A stretch of DNA of 64,000 nucleotides from JADJPO01 sp963825645. Its GTDB lineage: Bacteria > Actinomycetota > Actinomycetes > Actinomycetales > Kineosporiaceae. A program made the translations under genes and the position numbers. Position 1 is the stretch's first letter; every line of letters starts with the position of its first letter. The stretch covers positions 124,001 to 188,000 of the forward strand of contig CAWGTT010000007.1 in NCBI GenBank assembly GCA_963825645.1, in the 5' to 3' direction. This document shows, piece after piece, positions 1 through 8,830 of the stretch. Under the pieces are notes generated by a model. That model saw nothing but the letters and a program-made list of their open reading frames with translations. It was not told the origin of the DNA and searched no databases.

Positions 1-1
1 G

Positions 2-556
2 CCGGACAACCCGTTCGCCACAGCCGCCGACGTCGACCAGCGCTACGTGTACAGCTACGGTCACCGCAACATCCAGGGTGTGGCGATCCGGCCCGGTACC
101 GGGCAGATCTACACCGCCGAGCACGGCCCGAGCTTCAACGACGAGGTCAACCTGATCCGCGCCGGCGCCAACTACGGCTGGGATCCCTCGCGCGGCGGAA
201 CGGTCGGCGGATACGACGAGAGCGTGCCGATGACCGACACCGCGCGGTTCCCCGATGCGGTGCCCGCCATCTGGCAGTCGGGCCAGCGCACCCAGGCGAT
301 CTGCGCGGCCGCCTTTCTCGACGGCGCGCAGTGGGGCGCCTTCGACGGCGCCCTGGTGGTGACCGCCCTCAAGGGGGCCAAGCTGCTTGTGCTCAGCCTC
401 GATGCGGCCGGGCGGCTGGAGTCGGTCGCCGTCCCCGAGGCCACCAACGGACCCTACGGCCGGTTGCGCGCGGCGAGGCTCGGCCCGGACGGCGCCTTAT
501 ACGTGACCACCACCAACGGCGACGACGACAAGCTGTTGCGGATCACGCCACGATGA
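2..556 (+). CDS. PQQ-dependent glucose/sorbosone dehydrogenase family, C-terminal part
   Basis: The open frame enters from the left edge, so the N-terminus is missing. The remaining 184 residues carry the soluble quinoprotein glucose dehydrogenase signature: a PDNPF stretch, then YSYGHRNIQG, then TAEHGP with NLI..GANYGWD. In this family these form the last blades of a six-bladed beta-propeller that binds PQQ and oxidises sugars, normally outside the membrane. A blade-closing LYVTTTNGDDDKLLRI lies at the end. The stop overlaps the ATG of the next gene (ATGA), so the two are probably cotranscribed. Family assignment is firm; the true substrate is unknown. Confidence 0.85.
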   Translation, partial: PDNPFATAADVDQRYVYSYGHRNIQGVAIRPGTGQIYTAEHGPSFNDEVNLIRAGANYGWDPSRGGTVGGYDESVPMTDTARFPDAVPAIWQSGQRTQAICAAAFLDGAQWGAFDGALVVTALKGAKLLVLSLDAAGRLESVAVPEATNGPYGRLRAARLGPDGALYVTTTNGDDDKLLRITPR

Positions 557-1374
557 CCGATCGTATCGACGGGTCGCGCGAACCCGGTGCACCCCACTGG
601 GTCCGCGCCTCACTCGACCTCGCTGTGGCGGACTGGCCGGCCGACCGGGACTTCTGGTCGAGGCTGACCGGATGGCCACCCTCGGCCTCGTCCGGCGAGA
701 GCGGTGAGGTCGCCGCGCTTCGCCCGACGGTCGGTGACGCCTACCTGCGCGTGCTGCGGCTCGAGGGGGCCCCGAGCCGGATCCACCTGGACCTGCACGT
801 CGCCGATCTCGACTGTGCAGCTGCCCGTGCGCTCAGTCTGGGCGCCCGACCGGTGCTCGACCGCAGGCCTGACGACGGCCGGGCGCTTGTCTCGCCGGCA
901 GGGTTGGTCTTTGGCCTGATCACCGAGCCGTGTGGCGAGGTCCCGCCGCCGGCGACCTGGCTGAGAGCGGGGACCCGGCCCGTGTCGTATCGCAGCCGGC
1001 TCTCCCAGGTGTGCCTCGACGTCCCGGGTACGGTGTTCGAGACCGAGGTGCGGTTCTGGACGGCGTTCATCGCCCGCCCGGCTCGGGTCTTCGACGTCTC
1101 CGCGGACTTCGTCGCCCTCGACCGCCCCCCGGATCAGCCGCTGCGGCTGATCCTGCAGCGGCTCGGCCGCGACGACGCCGGCCTCCTGGCGCGGGCCCAC
1201 CTGGAGTGGTGGACCGACGACCTGCGCGCTGAGGTCGAGCGCCACCTGGCCGCCGGTGCCCGCCGCGAGGCCCGGGACGCGAGCGGCCCGTACTGGCGGG
1301 TGCTTCGCGACCCCGGCGACCTGCCGTACTGCGTCATCGCCCGCGACCCGGTCACCGGCCGCTCGATCGCCTGA
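553..1374 (+). CDS. VOC (glyoxalase/bleomycin resistance fold) family protein
   Basis: 273 residues. The ATG overlaps the stop of the dehydrogenase upstream. Two VOC-like halves are visible: residues about 15-130 (RIHLDLHVADLD, LSLGARPV, SPAGLVFGL) and about 145-270 (SQVCLDVP, VRFWTAF, ARAHLEWWTDDL, WRVLRDPGDLPYCV). VOC proteins use paired beta-alpha-beta3 modules to hold a metal for isomerase, dioxygenase or lyase reactions, or only bind ligands. The specific reaction cannot be read here. Start choice rests on the ATGA junction; more upstream in-frame starts would lie inside the dehydrogenase. Confidence 0.75.
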   Translation: MTDRIDGSREPGAPHWVRASLDLAVADWPADRDFWSRLTGWPPSASSGESGEVAALRPTVGDAYLRVLRLEGAPSRIHLDLHVADLDCAAARALSLGARPVLDRRPDDGRALVSPAGLVFGLITEPCGEVPPPATWLRAGTRPVSYRSRLSQVCLDVPGTVFETEVRFWTAFIARPARVFDVSADFVALDRPPDQPLRLILQRLGRDDAGLLARAHLEWWTDDLRAEVERHLAAGARREARDASGPYWRVLRDPGDLPYCVIARDPVTGRSIA

Positions 1375-1405
1375 CCCGGTCGGTCGGTCGGTCGGCTCCG
1401 CCCGC

Positions 1406-1867
1406 TCACCCGTCGGACAGCGCCAGGGCCAGGCAGACCAGCGAAGCCACGCCGGCGAGGGTGCGGGCGGTGTGCCAGGCCACCCACCTGCCCTCGAAGG
1501 CCGTGCGGGCCGCCTCGAGGTCCTCTTGCGCCGCCGCCAACCGGTCGTTGAGCGGGATGTGCACCGCAGCCGTGATCGCCACGACGGCCAGGTACAGCGC
1601 CGCGCCCGCGACCACCCAGGCCCAACCGGGTCGCCCCCAGAACAGGACGGCGGCGGTGATCGCGAACAGCGGGGTGCCCAGGAACGCCAGGAGGAACGGT
1701 GGGTTGACGATGGCGGTGTTGATCCGCTGCATCACCGCGACGAAGGTGCGGTCGTCGGTGCGCGCCAGGGCGGGCATCACGGCGACCGCAAAGGCGAAGA
1801 GCAGCCCGGCCACCAGGGCGCAGCCGAGTGTCGCGGCGACCAGAACGAGGCGACGAGTGAGGTCCAC
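1406..1867 (-). CDS. DUF1772 (anthrone oxygenase-like) membrane protein
   Basis: 153 residues with four hydrophobic segments (about residues 8-30, 58-75, 80-102 and 133-150). The arrangement matches the DUF1772 family: a first helix followed by VMPAL, a QRINTAIVNP motif, then AVHIPLND before a polar stretch and the last helix. Fungal relatives oxidise anthrones; bacterial members are mostly uncharacterised. GTG start. It is convergent with the VOC gene and divergent from the AraC regulator, about 80 nt away, which makes shared control possible. Confidence 0.7.
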   Translation of the reverse strand: MDLTRRLVLVAATLGCALVAGLLFAFAVAVMPALARTDDRTFVAVMQRINTAIVNPPFLLAFLGTPLFAITAAVLFWGRPGWAWVVAGAALYLAVVAITAAVHIPLNDRLAAAQEDLEAARTAFEGRWVAWHTARTLAGVASLVCLALALSDG

Positions 1868-1936
1868 AGCTGCGATCAGACCGTATCGACGTGAGACGAT
1901 CCATGGTTGATCAGGTCGATCTCATACGCGAACGTC

Positions 1937-1942
1937 TATGCT
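1937..1942 (+). promoter_or_regulatory. -10 element of a leaderless promoter (AraC-type gene)
   Basis: TATGCT ends 6 nt before the ATG at 1949, so transcription should begin at or next to the start codon. No Shine-Dalgarno lies upstream of that ATG. Confidence 0.5.
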
Positions 1943-1948
1943 CCCCTG

Positions 1949-2917
1949 ATGGATGCCCTCGACGGCCTGCTCAACGCGCCCCGAGCCCGGGGCGCGTTCA
2001 CGCTGCGGGCCTGCCTCGACCCACCCTTCGGCATCGACGTGCGCGACGAGGCCCCGCTGACCCTCCTCGCCGTGGTCCGTGGCGGTGCCTGGCTGGTGCC
2101 GGACGGCGAGCGACCGGTCCGCCTCGAGGTCGGCGACCTGGCGCTGCGAGCCGGTCCGGCCCCCTACCAGGTGCTCGACCGACCCACCGCAGTGATCCGC
2201 ACCGTCGTGCTGCCCGGTCAGCGCATCGCCACCGTCGACGGTGAGGAGCTCTGCGACGAGCTGGAGCTCGGGCCCGGCATGTGGGGTAAGCGCCCGGACG
2301 CCGAGACGATGCTACTGATCGGCACCTACCCCACGCCCGGCGAGCTCGGCCGTTCTCTGCTCGCCGTGCTGCCACCGCTAGTCGTGGTCCGCGCGGGCCG
2401 CACCGACCAGCGGCTGATCGCGCTACTGCACGACGAGACCGCTCGCAGCGAGCCCGGGCAGGGTGTGGTCCTGGACCGGCTGCTCGACCTGGTGCTGGTC
2501 AGTGCGGTCCGCACCTGGCTGGGCCAGGCGGACCATGGCGCCGGCGCCGTCCCGGCCTGGTACCTCGGCCGCCGCGACCCGGTGGTCGCCCGTGCCATGG
2601 ACCTGCTGCACGCCGAGCCGTCGCGGCCGTGGACGATCGCCGCCCTGGCGCGGGAGGTCGGGGTGTCCCGGGCCACCTTGGCCCGAAGGTTCACCGAGCT
2701 GGTGGGCGAGCCTCCGATGGCCTACCTCACCGCGTGGCGCCTGGCGCTGGCCGCTGACCGGCTGGCCGAGCCCGGCAGCACGCTGTCCGCTGTGGCCCGC
2801 TCCGTCGGCTACGGAACACCTTTCGCGCTGAGCGCCGCCTTCAAACGGGTGCGCGGGATGACCCCACGCGAGCATCGCCGCGTTCTGTCAGCGACGTCCC
2901 GGCCGACTCCCAGATGA
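1949..2917 (+). CDS. AraC family transcriptional regulator with N-terminal cupin
   Basis: 322 residues. The N-terminal half (about 10-190) is an AraC-type cupin/sensor region (GAFTLRACLDPPFGIDVRDEAPLTLL, WLVPDG, VGDLALRAG). The C-terminal half (about 210-310) has two helix-turn-helix motifs: WTIAALAREVGVSRATLARRF and the conserved tail VARSVGYGTPFALSAAFKR..GMTPREHR. A TTG 42 nt upstream is in frame, but ATG 1949 is preferred because a -10 hexamer lies 6 nt before it. The target may be the adjacent DUF1772 gene or the broken dioxygenase downstream; this is inferred from position only. Confidence 0.85.
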   Translation: MDALDGLLNAPRARGAFTLRACLDPPFGIDVRDEAPLTLLAVVRGGAWLVPDGERPVRLEVGDLALRAGPAPYQVLDRPTAVIRTVVLPGQRIATVDGEELCDELELGPGMWGKRPDAETMLLIGTYPTPGELGRSLLAVLPPLVVVRAGRTDQRLIALLHDETARSEPGQGVVLDRLLDLVLVSAVRTWLGQADHGAGAVPAWYLGRRDPVVARAMDLLHAEPSRPWTIAALAREVGVSRATLARRFTELVGEPPMAYLTAWRLALAADRLAEPGSTLSAVARSVGYGTPFALSAAFKRVRGMTPREHRRVLSATSRPTPR

Positions 2918-2978
2918 CCCCTGCAGGGTGGTCACTCTCAACCATCGGATCCACCAAGAGGTACGAAAGGACGCGGCG

Positions 2979-3266
2979 ATGCATGCTCGCGCGCAGGTCG
3001 AGGACCACGACCTCGGCCTGTCCCACGACCTGCCCACCTTGCTCAGCCGCCGCGGCATGCTGGCGGCCTTCGCCGGCATCGGCGCGGTCGCCCTGGCCGC
3101 ATGTGGCGACGACGCCGCGAGCGGTACCTCCGCATCGTCCGCGTCGGCCGGCTCGAGCGAGGAGCTGATCCCCACCGAGACGGCCGGACCGTATCCGGGC
3201 GACGGCTCGAACGGACCGAACGTGCTCACCGAGAGCGGCATAGGGCACGGGCCGGCGTACCGCTGA
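2979..3266 (+). pseudogene. Truncated intradiol ring-cleavage dioxygenase
   Basis: The 95-residue product has the usual start of secreted intradiol dioxygenases: DHDLGLSHDLPTLLSRR, a hydrophobic segment ending in ALAACGDD (Tat/lipoprotein-like with a lipobox Cys), a Ser/Ala linker, then IPTETAGPYPGDGSNGPNVL. In the family this is followed by the beta-sandwich carrying the Tyr/His iron ligands. Here the frame turns into GHGPAYR and stops, and the next gene begins 20 nt later, so the whole catalytic domain is gone. The remnant suggests a deletion joined to the neighbouring hydrolase region. Identification rests on the signal region and motif only. Confidence 0.7.
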
Positions 3267-3285
3267 TCGGTGCGATGCTGGCCGG

Positions 3286-4872
3286 GTGCTGACCGAGCGT
3301 CCGATCCAGCGGCTGTCCCGCTACGACGGCGCCGAGTTCCACGCGGTTGGAGCCGGCGAGCTCGGCGAGCCGGCGGCGTCGGCCGGTGCCCGGTCCGATG
3401 CGGATCAGGTGCTCCACGTGTTCGCGCACGGCTGGCAGCCCGGCTACCGGGTGCGTGAGCGCCTGTTGGCCACCGTCGAGGACGTACCGGCGTTGCCGGC
3501 CTGGGACCGGCGGTTGGTCGACACTACGGGACGGCCGCTGATCGATGACTACATCGAGCTGCTGGACGCCCTCGCCGCGCTCGGTCGGCAGCACACCGTG
3601 CTGTGGTACTCCTGGCTCGACGAGTCGGCCACCGACGCCGACCTCTTCCAGGCGTTCCGGTCCCGGCAGGCCACGCAGGTCAACGGACGGCGGCTGGCGC
3701 TGGCCCTGCATCACAGCGGCGCGACCGGTTCCGCGGCCCGCCTGCACCTGATCGGGCACAGCCACGGCAGCGCGGTAGTCACCCACGCCGCGGCTGCCCT
3801 GGTTCGTTCGCCTGACCAGCTCACCCTGCTGGATGCCCCGGAGGACCCGATCAGCCGGGTCGGTGGTGCCAGTGACCTGATTGACGTGGTCCTGCCGCGT
3901 CTGGGTCCGGGACGCCGTCCGGGGCAGACGTTCGTCGACTCCTACGCCTCGGCGTTCGGGCGTCCCTACCACCGTCGCCCGGGTCTGTCGGAGGTGGTCG
4001 ACGTGCAGCTCGGGGCGCCGTGGACCTGGTCCCGAGACGCCTTGCGGGTGATCAATGCCGCGCATCTGTACCCCGTGCAGTGGTATGCGCGATCGGTGCG
4101 CGAGCCGGACCGTGGGGTCGGCTACGGTTGGTCGCCGTTGATCGGTGCGGACCCCACCGCGCTGCACTCCTGGTACTACGCGCTGCCGCAGTTCCCGCTG
4201 GCCGTGAGCCGGCACGTCGCCGACCCGGTCACCCGGTTCGGCGAGGCGCTCACCGAGCGGGTCGTGGACCGGGTCGCCCAGCACGGCGAACCAGACGGCC
4301 GGCCCGAACCCGCGGACCCGTCCGACCCTGACGCTCGCCCGGGTCGCTCCGCGCGCTCGGGGCCTGGCCGGCCGCGCGTCCGCCCGGTCGAGGGGGTCTC
4401 GCTGGCCGTGGTCGGCGAAGGCGCGGCAGCCGCCGTCGTTCTCACCCAGCGTGGGGACGAACTGATCGAGTTCGACCTTGTGATGGACGGCTGCGCAGGC
4501 GAGGAGCTGGTTGAGCTCGACGTTGACGGGGCTCCCGCGTTCACCGCTGCGGCCGCCTACCCGGTGCCGCCCTCGGGCCGCTACCTGATGCTCGCCGACG
4601 GGCGCGAGGGCGAGCATCTGGTCACCGTGCGGTTCCGCGGAGGCGACGCCGGTGCCAGGGCTCGGGTGGTCAACCTGCGCCTGGTCACTGCGGCGCGGCC
4701 GACGCCGGGGTTCACCCTCGCCCGGACCGCATCGGTGATCTTCGCCGCGGGTGCGGCCACCGGCGGCGTCGCGACCCTGCTGGGCGTGCTCGCCGCGCGG
4801 GGCGCGGTTCGGCGGCTGGCCGGGCACGTCGGGAAGCCGGGCAGGTCGCCAGGGAGCCAACCGAGCGGTTAG
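3286..4872 (+). CDS. Lipase-like alpha/beta hydrolase with C-terminal membrane anchor
   Basis: 528 residues from GTG 3286. Motifs of a serine hydrolase are visible: an oxyanion-side HVFAHGWQPGY near residue 45 and a nucleophile elbow LIGHSHGSAVV (G-H-S-H-G) near residue 155. The catalytic Asp and His are not certain; DVVLPRLGPG and NAAHLYPVQWY are candidates. After about residue 340 a Pro/Arg-rich linker leads to a beta-rich domain, and near the end a hydrophobic segment (VIFAAGAATGGVATLLGVLAA) followed by basic residues suggests a C-terminal anchor. The last bases overlap the stop of the convergent acyl-CoA dehydrogenase. Confidence 0.65.
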   Translation: MLTERPIQRLSRYDGAEFHAVGAGELGEPAASAGARSDADQVLHVFAHGWQPGYRVRERLLATVEDVPALPAWDRRLVDTTGRPLIDDYIELLDALAALGRQHTVLWYSWLDESATDADLFQAFRSRQATQVNGRRLALALHHSGATGSAARLHLIGHSHGSAVVTHAAAALVRSPDQLTLLDAPEDPISRVGGASDLIDVVLPRLGPGRRPGQTFVDSYASAFGRPYHRRPGLSEVVDVQLGAPWTWSRDALRVINAAHLYPVQWYARSVREPDRGVGYGWSPLIGADPTALHSWYYALPQFPLAVSRHVADPVTRFGEALTERVVDRVAQHGEPDGRPEPADPSDPDARPGRSARSGPGRPRVRPVEGVSLAVVGEGAAAAVVLTQRGDELIEFDLVMDGCAGEELVELDVDGAPAFTAAAAYPVPPSGRYLMLADGREGEHLVTVRFRGGDAGARARVVNLRLVTAARPTPGFTLARTASVIFAAGAATGGVATLLGVLAARGAVRRLAGHVGKPGRSPGSQPSG

Positions 4873-6014
4873 CCGCGGGCGAGGTGGCGAGCGATCACCA
4901 TCCGCTGGATCTGGTTCGTGCCCTCGAAGATCTGCATGACCTTCGCTTCGCGCATGAAGCGCTCGACGGGGAAGTCCCGGGTGTAGCCGACCCCCCCGTG
5001 CACCTGGACGGCGTCGGTGGTCACCCGCATCGCGGCGTCCGTCGCGACCAGCTTGGCGACGGATGCCTGCCGGGCGAAGGGCCGTCCGGCGTCCTTGAGC
5101 CGGGCCGCGTGCAGGTACGTGGCCCGCGCCGACTCGACCGCCGCCGCCATGTCGGCGAGCAGGAAGGCCAGGCCCTGGTGCTCGATCACCGGCCGGCCGA
5201 AGGTCTCCCGCTCCCGGGCGTAGGCCACGGCGTGGTCCAGGGCGGACTGGGCGAGTCCCACCGCCACGGCGCTCACCCCGAGCCGACCGGCGTCCAGGGC
5301 GGCCAGGGCGATCGGTAACCCCTGGCCGACGGCGCCGATCAGGGCCAACTCACCCAAGGCGGCGCCGTCCAGGTTCATCGTGGTGGTGTGTGAGGCGTTG
5401 AGCCCCATCTTCCCCTCCGGCGGCGATGCGCTCAGACCCGTTGTGCCGGAGGGGATGTGGAAGCACGACAGGCCGTTTCCGCCGTCCTCGGAGGTCCGCA
5501 GGAACGTGGTGTAGTAGTCGGCTTGTCCGCCGTGGGTGACCCACGCCTTGGCCCCGTCGGCCAGCCAGCCCCCGGCGGTGTGCCGGGCTCGAGCGGTGAT
5601 CGCAGCCGGGTCCGAGCCGGCGTGCGCCTCGGACAGGCAGTAGGCGCCCAGCCAGGCTCCGCCGACCATCTGTGGCAGCAGTTCGGCGCGTTGGCGCGCA
5701 GAGCCGAAGGCGGCCACGGGCAGGACGCTCAGCGTGTGCACGCTCACCCCGAGCGCGACGCTCGCCCAGCGCATCGCGAGCTCCTCGACCACCTGCAGGT
5801 AGACCGCGTAGGGCTGGCCGCCGCCGCCCACGTCCTCGCCGAACGGCAGACCCAACAGCCCCGCCTCGCCCAGCAGGGTGAACACCTCCCTGGGGAACCG
5901 CTCGGCCCGCTCGTCGATCGCGCAGCGCGGCACCAGCTCGGCGTCGGCGATCTGGCGGGTCAGGTCGATCAGGTCGCGGGCTTCGCCGCCCGGCAGCTCA
6001 CGCTCGATTCGCAC
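4869..6014 (-). CDS. Acyl-CoA dehydrogenase
   Basis: 381 residues, full family length. FAD-dependent alpha,beta-dehydrogenation of acyl-CoA thioesters. Seen in order: N-terminal helical domain, the AYCLSEAHAGSDPA flavin/substrate loop, the mid beta domain, then the C-terminal helices with the signature VQVHGGVGYTRDFPVERFMREA and IFEGTNQIQRMVIAR, whose Glu is the usual catalytic base. GTG 6014 is supported by a TACGGT -10 hexamer ending 6 nt upstream. It stands alone, so its chain-length or branched-chain preference cannot be inferred from context. Confidence 0.95.
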   Translation of the reverse strand: MRIERELPGGEARDLIDLTRQIADAELVPRCAIDERAERFPREVFTLLGEAGLLGLPFGEDVGGGGQPYAVYLQVVEELAMRWASVALGVSVHTLSVLPVAAFGSARQRAELLPQMVGGAWLGAYCLSEAHAGSDPAAITARARHTAGGWLADGAKAWVTHGGQADYYTTFLRTSEDGGNGLSCFHIPSGTTGLSASPPEGKMGLNASHTTTMNLDGAALGELALIGAVGQGLPIALAALDAGRLGVSAVAVGLAQSALDHAVAYARERETFGRPVIEHQGLAFLLADMAAAVESARATYLHAARLKDAGRPFARQASVAKLVATDAAMRVTTDAVQVHGGVGYTRDFPVERFMREAKVMQIFEGTNQIQRMVIARHLARG

Positions 6015-6020
6015 TGCCTC

Positions 6021-6026
6021 ACCGTA
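6021..6026 (-). promoter_or_regulatory. -10 element of a leaderless promoter (acyl-CoA dehydrogenase)
   Basis: On the minus strand TACGGT ends 6 nt before the GTG at 6014; there is no purine-rich ribosome binding site in the gap. Confidence 0.5.
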
Positions 6027-6053
6027 CGCACCGGTGCGCCGAACGGTGAGCCG

Positions 6054-7649
6054 TCAGCCGACGCCGTCGTGCACCAACCGGCCGCGGCCACCGGTCTTGG
6101 CCGCGTACAGGTTGCGGTCGGCCGCATCGAGCGAGGCGGTGACGTCCCTGGCCAGCCCGGTGGACAGGCCGGCACTGACGCTGACCGCAAGCCCATCGAC
6201 GATGCGCTCCCAGTCGTGGTCGGCGACCTGGCGGACCAGGTGGTCGGCGCGGTCCACGACGTCCATCGGGCCGTGTCCGGTCAGAAGCAGGAGGAACTCG
6301 TCACCGCCGAGGCGAACCGCCATGTCGGTGGCTCGGGTCAGGTCGAGCAACATCGAGCCGAGGCGGCGCAGCACCTCATCGCCGACTGCGTGGCCGAACC
6401 GGTCGTTGACGGTCTTGAAATGATCGATGTCGACCATCAGGACCGCCACGGCATCGTTGCCCGGGCCGTGCCGTAGCCGGGTGAGGTGACGGGAGTACGC
6501 ATGCCGGTTGGCCAGCCCGGTGAGCTCGTCGAGGTAGGCCCGACGGTGTGACCGCTCGGTGTCCAGCACCGAGCGTTCGGCGTGCAGCTGGGCCCGGGCG
6601 GCACTGAGCACCTCGTCACGGGTCGCGAGCCGTTGCCGGGTCTGATGCTCGGCGTAACGACGCCAGCCCGGGCTGCTGGTGTCGGACTGCGCCGCCAGGT
6701 ACATCCCCAGATGTGTCACCATCCGCCGGGTGACGATGTCATCGTGCAGCAGAGCGGTCTCGGCGAGCGCCGCGGCGCCGACGCCGTCCCCCTCGTCCAG
6801 CCGCCGGATCGCCTGGCCGAGGAGCGCCAGGGCTCGGTACCCCTGCCGCCGTACCGGTGCCAGAGCCGACAGCAGCACCTCCGTGGGCACGCTCTCCGGT
6901 TCGTGGGCCACCGCTTCGTAGAGCGAGTTGACGGCCGCCTGCTCGGCCAGCCACTCCACCGGGATCCGTTCGAGCACGGTGGCCGGCACCCGCGAGCGCG
7001 TGCCCGCGAGCTGACTGGCCTGCTGGCGCTCGCCGGACTCCAGCAGGTCGCAGACCCGCGGCAGGAGGACCGCCTGGCGGTTCAGAGCGACGGCGTGGTG
7101 GTACAGCTGGGCGACCCGGGTCAGTCCCGGCGGCCACGCTTCGTCAAGGGCGTGTGCGGCCCTGTCGAGCATCTCCTCGGCGAGCTCGCTGAGCCCCCGC
7201 TGGGCGTACGCGGCGAAGCAGGTCACGTAGGCCATCGGGCGGTGGACCACCGACCCGGCGAGGTCATCCAGGAGAACGACGGCACGGGGGAGATCGCGAT
7301 TGCTCGCGATGTCATGCACGGTGGCCAGGGCCCAGGCGTTGGCGACCAGGGCGTCGTCGCCGGATCTCTGCGCCGAATCGAGCATGGCGGCGACATGGTC
7401 AGTGGCCTGCTGGGTGTGCTCGGCGAGCAGGGCGGCGGCGAAATCCAGTAGATGGACGACGTCCCACCACTGGTTGCGGCGGGCCACCTCGAGGCGTGAG
7501 CCGACCTCGTCGCCACACTGCGTGGCTTGGGAGAGCTCGATCAGCTCGTAGGCGCGGACCAGCGCTTGCGATCGACTGAGGCGCCCTGGACCGAGGCCAA
7601 CGTACGGTGGCGCCGCGGCTACTGCTCCACCGTTGAGCGGAACGACCAT
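6054..7649 (-). CDS. GGDEF diguanylate cyclase with helical N-terminal region
   Basis: 531 residues from ATG 7649. The C-terminal GGDEF domain (about 370-531) is intact: YLDELTGLANRHAYSRHL, ALMVDIDHFKTVNDRFGH, and RLGGDEFLLLL. The inhibitory I-site RxxD is present as RATD, five residues before GGDEF, so c-di-GMP feedback is expected. The first 350 residues are Ala/Leu-rich helices resembling TPR-like repeats of actinobacterial cyclases, with no transmembrane segment, so it is cytosolic. Open frame continues 200 codons upstream, but that part lies in a spacer and the antisense of the GntR gene and is not protein-like. Confidence 0.9.
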   Translation of the reverse strand: MVVPLNGGAVAAAPPYVGLGPGRLSRSQALVRAYELIELSQATQCGDEVGSRLEVARRNQWWDVVHLLDFAAALLAEHTQQATDHVAAMLDSAQRSGDDALVANAWALATVHDIASNRDLPRAVVLLDDLAGSVVHRPMAYVTCFAAYAQRGLSELAEEMLDRAAHALDEAWPPGLTRVAQLYHHAVALNRQAVLLPRVCDLLESGERQQASQLAGTRSRVPATVLERIPVEWLAEQAAVNSLYEAVAHEPESVPTEVLLSALAPVRRQGYRALALLGQAIRRLDEGDGVGAAALAETALLHDDIVTRRMVTHLGMYLAAQSDTSSPGWRRYAEHQTRQRLATRDEVLSAARAQLHAERSVLDTERSHRRAYLDELTGLANRHAYSRHLTRLRHGPGNDAVAVLMVDIDHFKTVNDRFGHAVGDEVLRRLGSMLLDLTRATDMAVRLGGDEFLLLLTGHGPMDVVDRADHLVRQVADHDWERIVDGLAVSVSAGLSTGLARDVTASLDAADRNLYAAKTGGRGRLVHDGVG

Positions 7650-7959
7650 CAGCCTGGCGGTGTGACCGGAGCGGGCGACGCCTGGGCGCCGCCGGCCGGT
7701 CGTGGACTGGTCGATGCGGCGCGGTGTTCGGTCTTTCTCACGATCCTCAGGGCTCCTCGGGTCGCGAGTCGTTCGGGCGATTGACGTCGTCGCCGGGACG
7801 AGCGCCAGACGGTCAACCGTCAGGACCCGGACATGACTGCCCAACCGACCATACCCGTACCGGTCGTGTCCGGACAGGGTGCAGCCGGGCGAAAGGTCGC
7901 CGATCCCGGGACCCGTCGATTTGAGGGTCCACCGCGCCACGACAGGCCGGTCCAGATGG
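7650..7959. other. Gene-free spacer
   Basis: About 310 nt between the cyclase start and the GntR stop, both on the minus strand. It must hold the cyclase promoter. No gene, convincing -10 element or strong hairpin was recognised in it. Confidence 0.4.
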
Positions 7960-8766
7960 CTACCCGGGAGCCCGCGCGCCCTGCCGGGACGCGGCCGGTT
8001 CGGTGGTCGCCGCCACCGAGTACCCCTTGCTGGACCAGTCGGCGACCACGCTGTACCGATCGCCTCGGACCAGGGTGACCCGGAACTCGAACACCGCTTG
8101 GGCCAACCGCCCGGTGCGGTGGATCCGCAGGCAGGCCACGCCGTCCGGGACGGCGAGCATGCCCCGTTCGCGGACCGTCGGAACCACCGCACTGATCCGC
8201 TCGGTGGCGCCGCTGAGCCGGATCCCGGTCCGGGAGTCGAGCTCGTCATACAGGGCGGTGTGGGTGAAGTCGGCGTCGAGCAGTTCGCCGCCCGCGGCGG
8301 CCGGCAGCCACACCTCGTCGTGGGCGAGCGGCTCGCCGTCGGCCAGCCGGATCCTTTCCAGATGGAACAGCTCGGCCGTGGCGTCCAGGCCGAGCTGCGC
8401 GGCGGCGGCGGCGTCCCGGGTCAGCTCATGGGCGAGCACCACACTGGTCTGCTCCATGCCTCGCGCCTCGACGTCGCGGAACAGCGAGTACAGGGCGCCG
8501 AGGGGTTGCTCGATGTTCTTGCGCACCTGGGTGGCCCGCCCGCGCGTGGTGTCCAGGACGCCGCGCTCGCGCAGCCTGCGCAGGGCCTCGCGCACCGTGT
8601 GCCGGGAGACCGCGTACTCGACGACGAGGTCGTGCTCACCGGGGAACGCGATGTCGAACGTGCCCAGAGCCAGGCGCCGGCTCAGGTCGTCGTGCAGCTG
8701 GGCCCACAGCGGCATCGGGCTGTCCCGGTCCAACGCGCGGGCGTCGCCGCGTGTCGAGATGCTCAC
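7960..8766 (-). CDS. GntR family regulator with UTRA domain
   Basis: 268 residues from GTG 8766, which has GGGAG at a good distance. The N-terminal winged helix is clear (MPLWAQLHDDLSRRL, FPGEHDLVVEYAVSRHTVREALRRLRERGVLDTTRGRATQV). The C-terminal UTRA-type ligand domain follows (LFHLERIRLADGEPLAHDEVWLP, and a C-terminal FEFRVTLVRGDRYSVVADW). HutC/FarR-type members sense small metabolites. It follows the persulfide dioxygenase gene on the same strand with a 64-nt gap, so it may belong to that operon; its ligand is unknown. Confidence 0.88.
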   Translation of the reverse strand: MSISTRGDARALDRDSPMPLWAQLHDDLSRRLALGTFDIAFPGEHDLVVEYAVSRHTVREALRRLRERGVLDTTRGRATQVRKNIEQPLGALYSLFRDVEARGMEQTSVVLAHELTRDAAAAAQLGLDATAELFHLERIRLADGEPLAHDEVWLPAAAGGELLDADFTHTALYDELDSRTGIRLSGATERISAVVPTVRERGMLAVPDGVACLRIHRTGRLAQAVFEFRVTLVRGDRYSVVADWSSKGYSVAATTEPAASRQGARAPG

Positions 8767-8830
8767 CGGTGACCGGCTCCCGGTCGCAGGGGTGGCGAGG
8801 TCGTCATCGACACGACGGTACGCCCGCCGG

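Noticed and set aside
3226..4860. Long open frame antisense to the lipase-like hydrolase
   Set aside because: Arg/Gly/Pro-rich product with no domain. It mirrors a gene with clear catalytic motifs on the plus strand, a usual effect of high GC content.
7650..8249. 200-codon N-terminal extension of the diguanylate cyclase
   Set aside because: The extension is Arg/Pro/Ser-rich, runs antisense into the GntR gene, and shows no domain; ATG 7649 gives a normal start.
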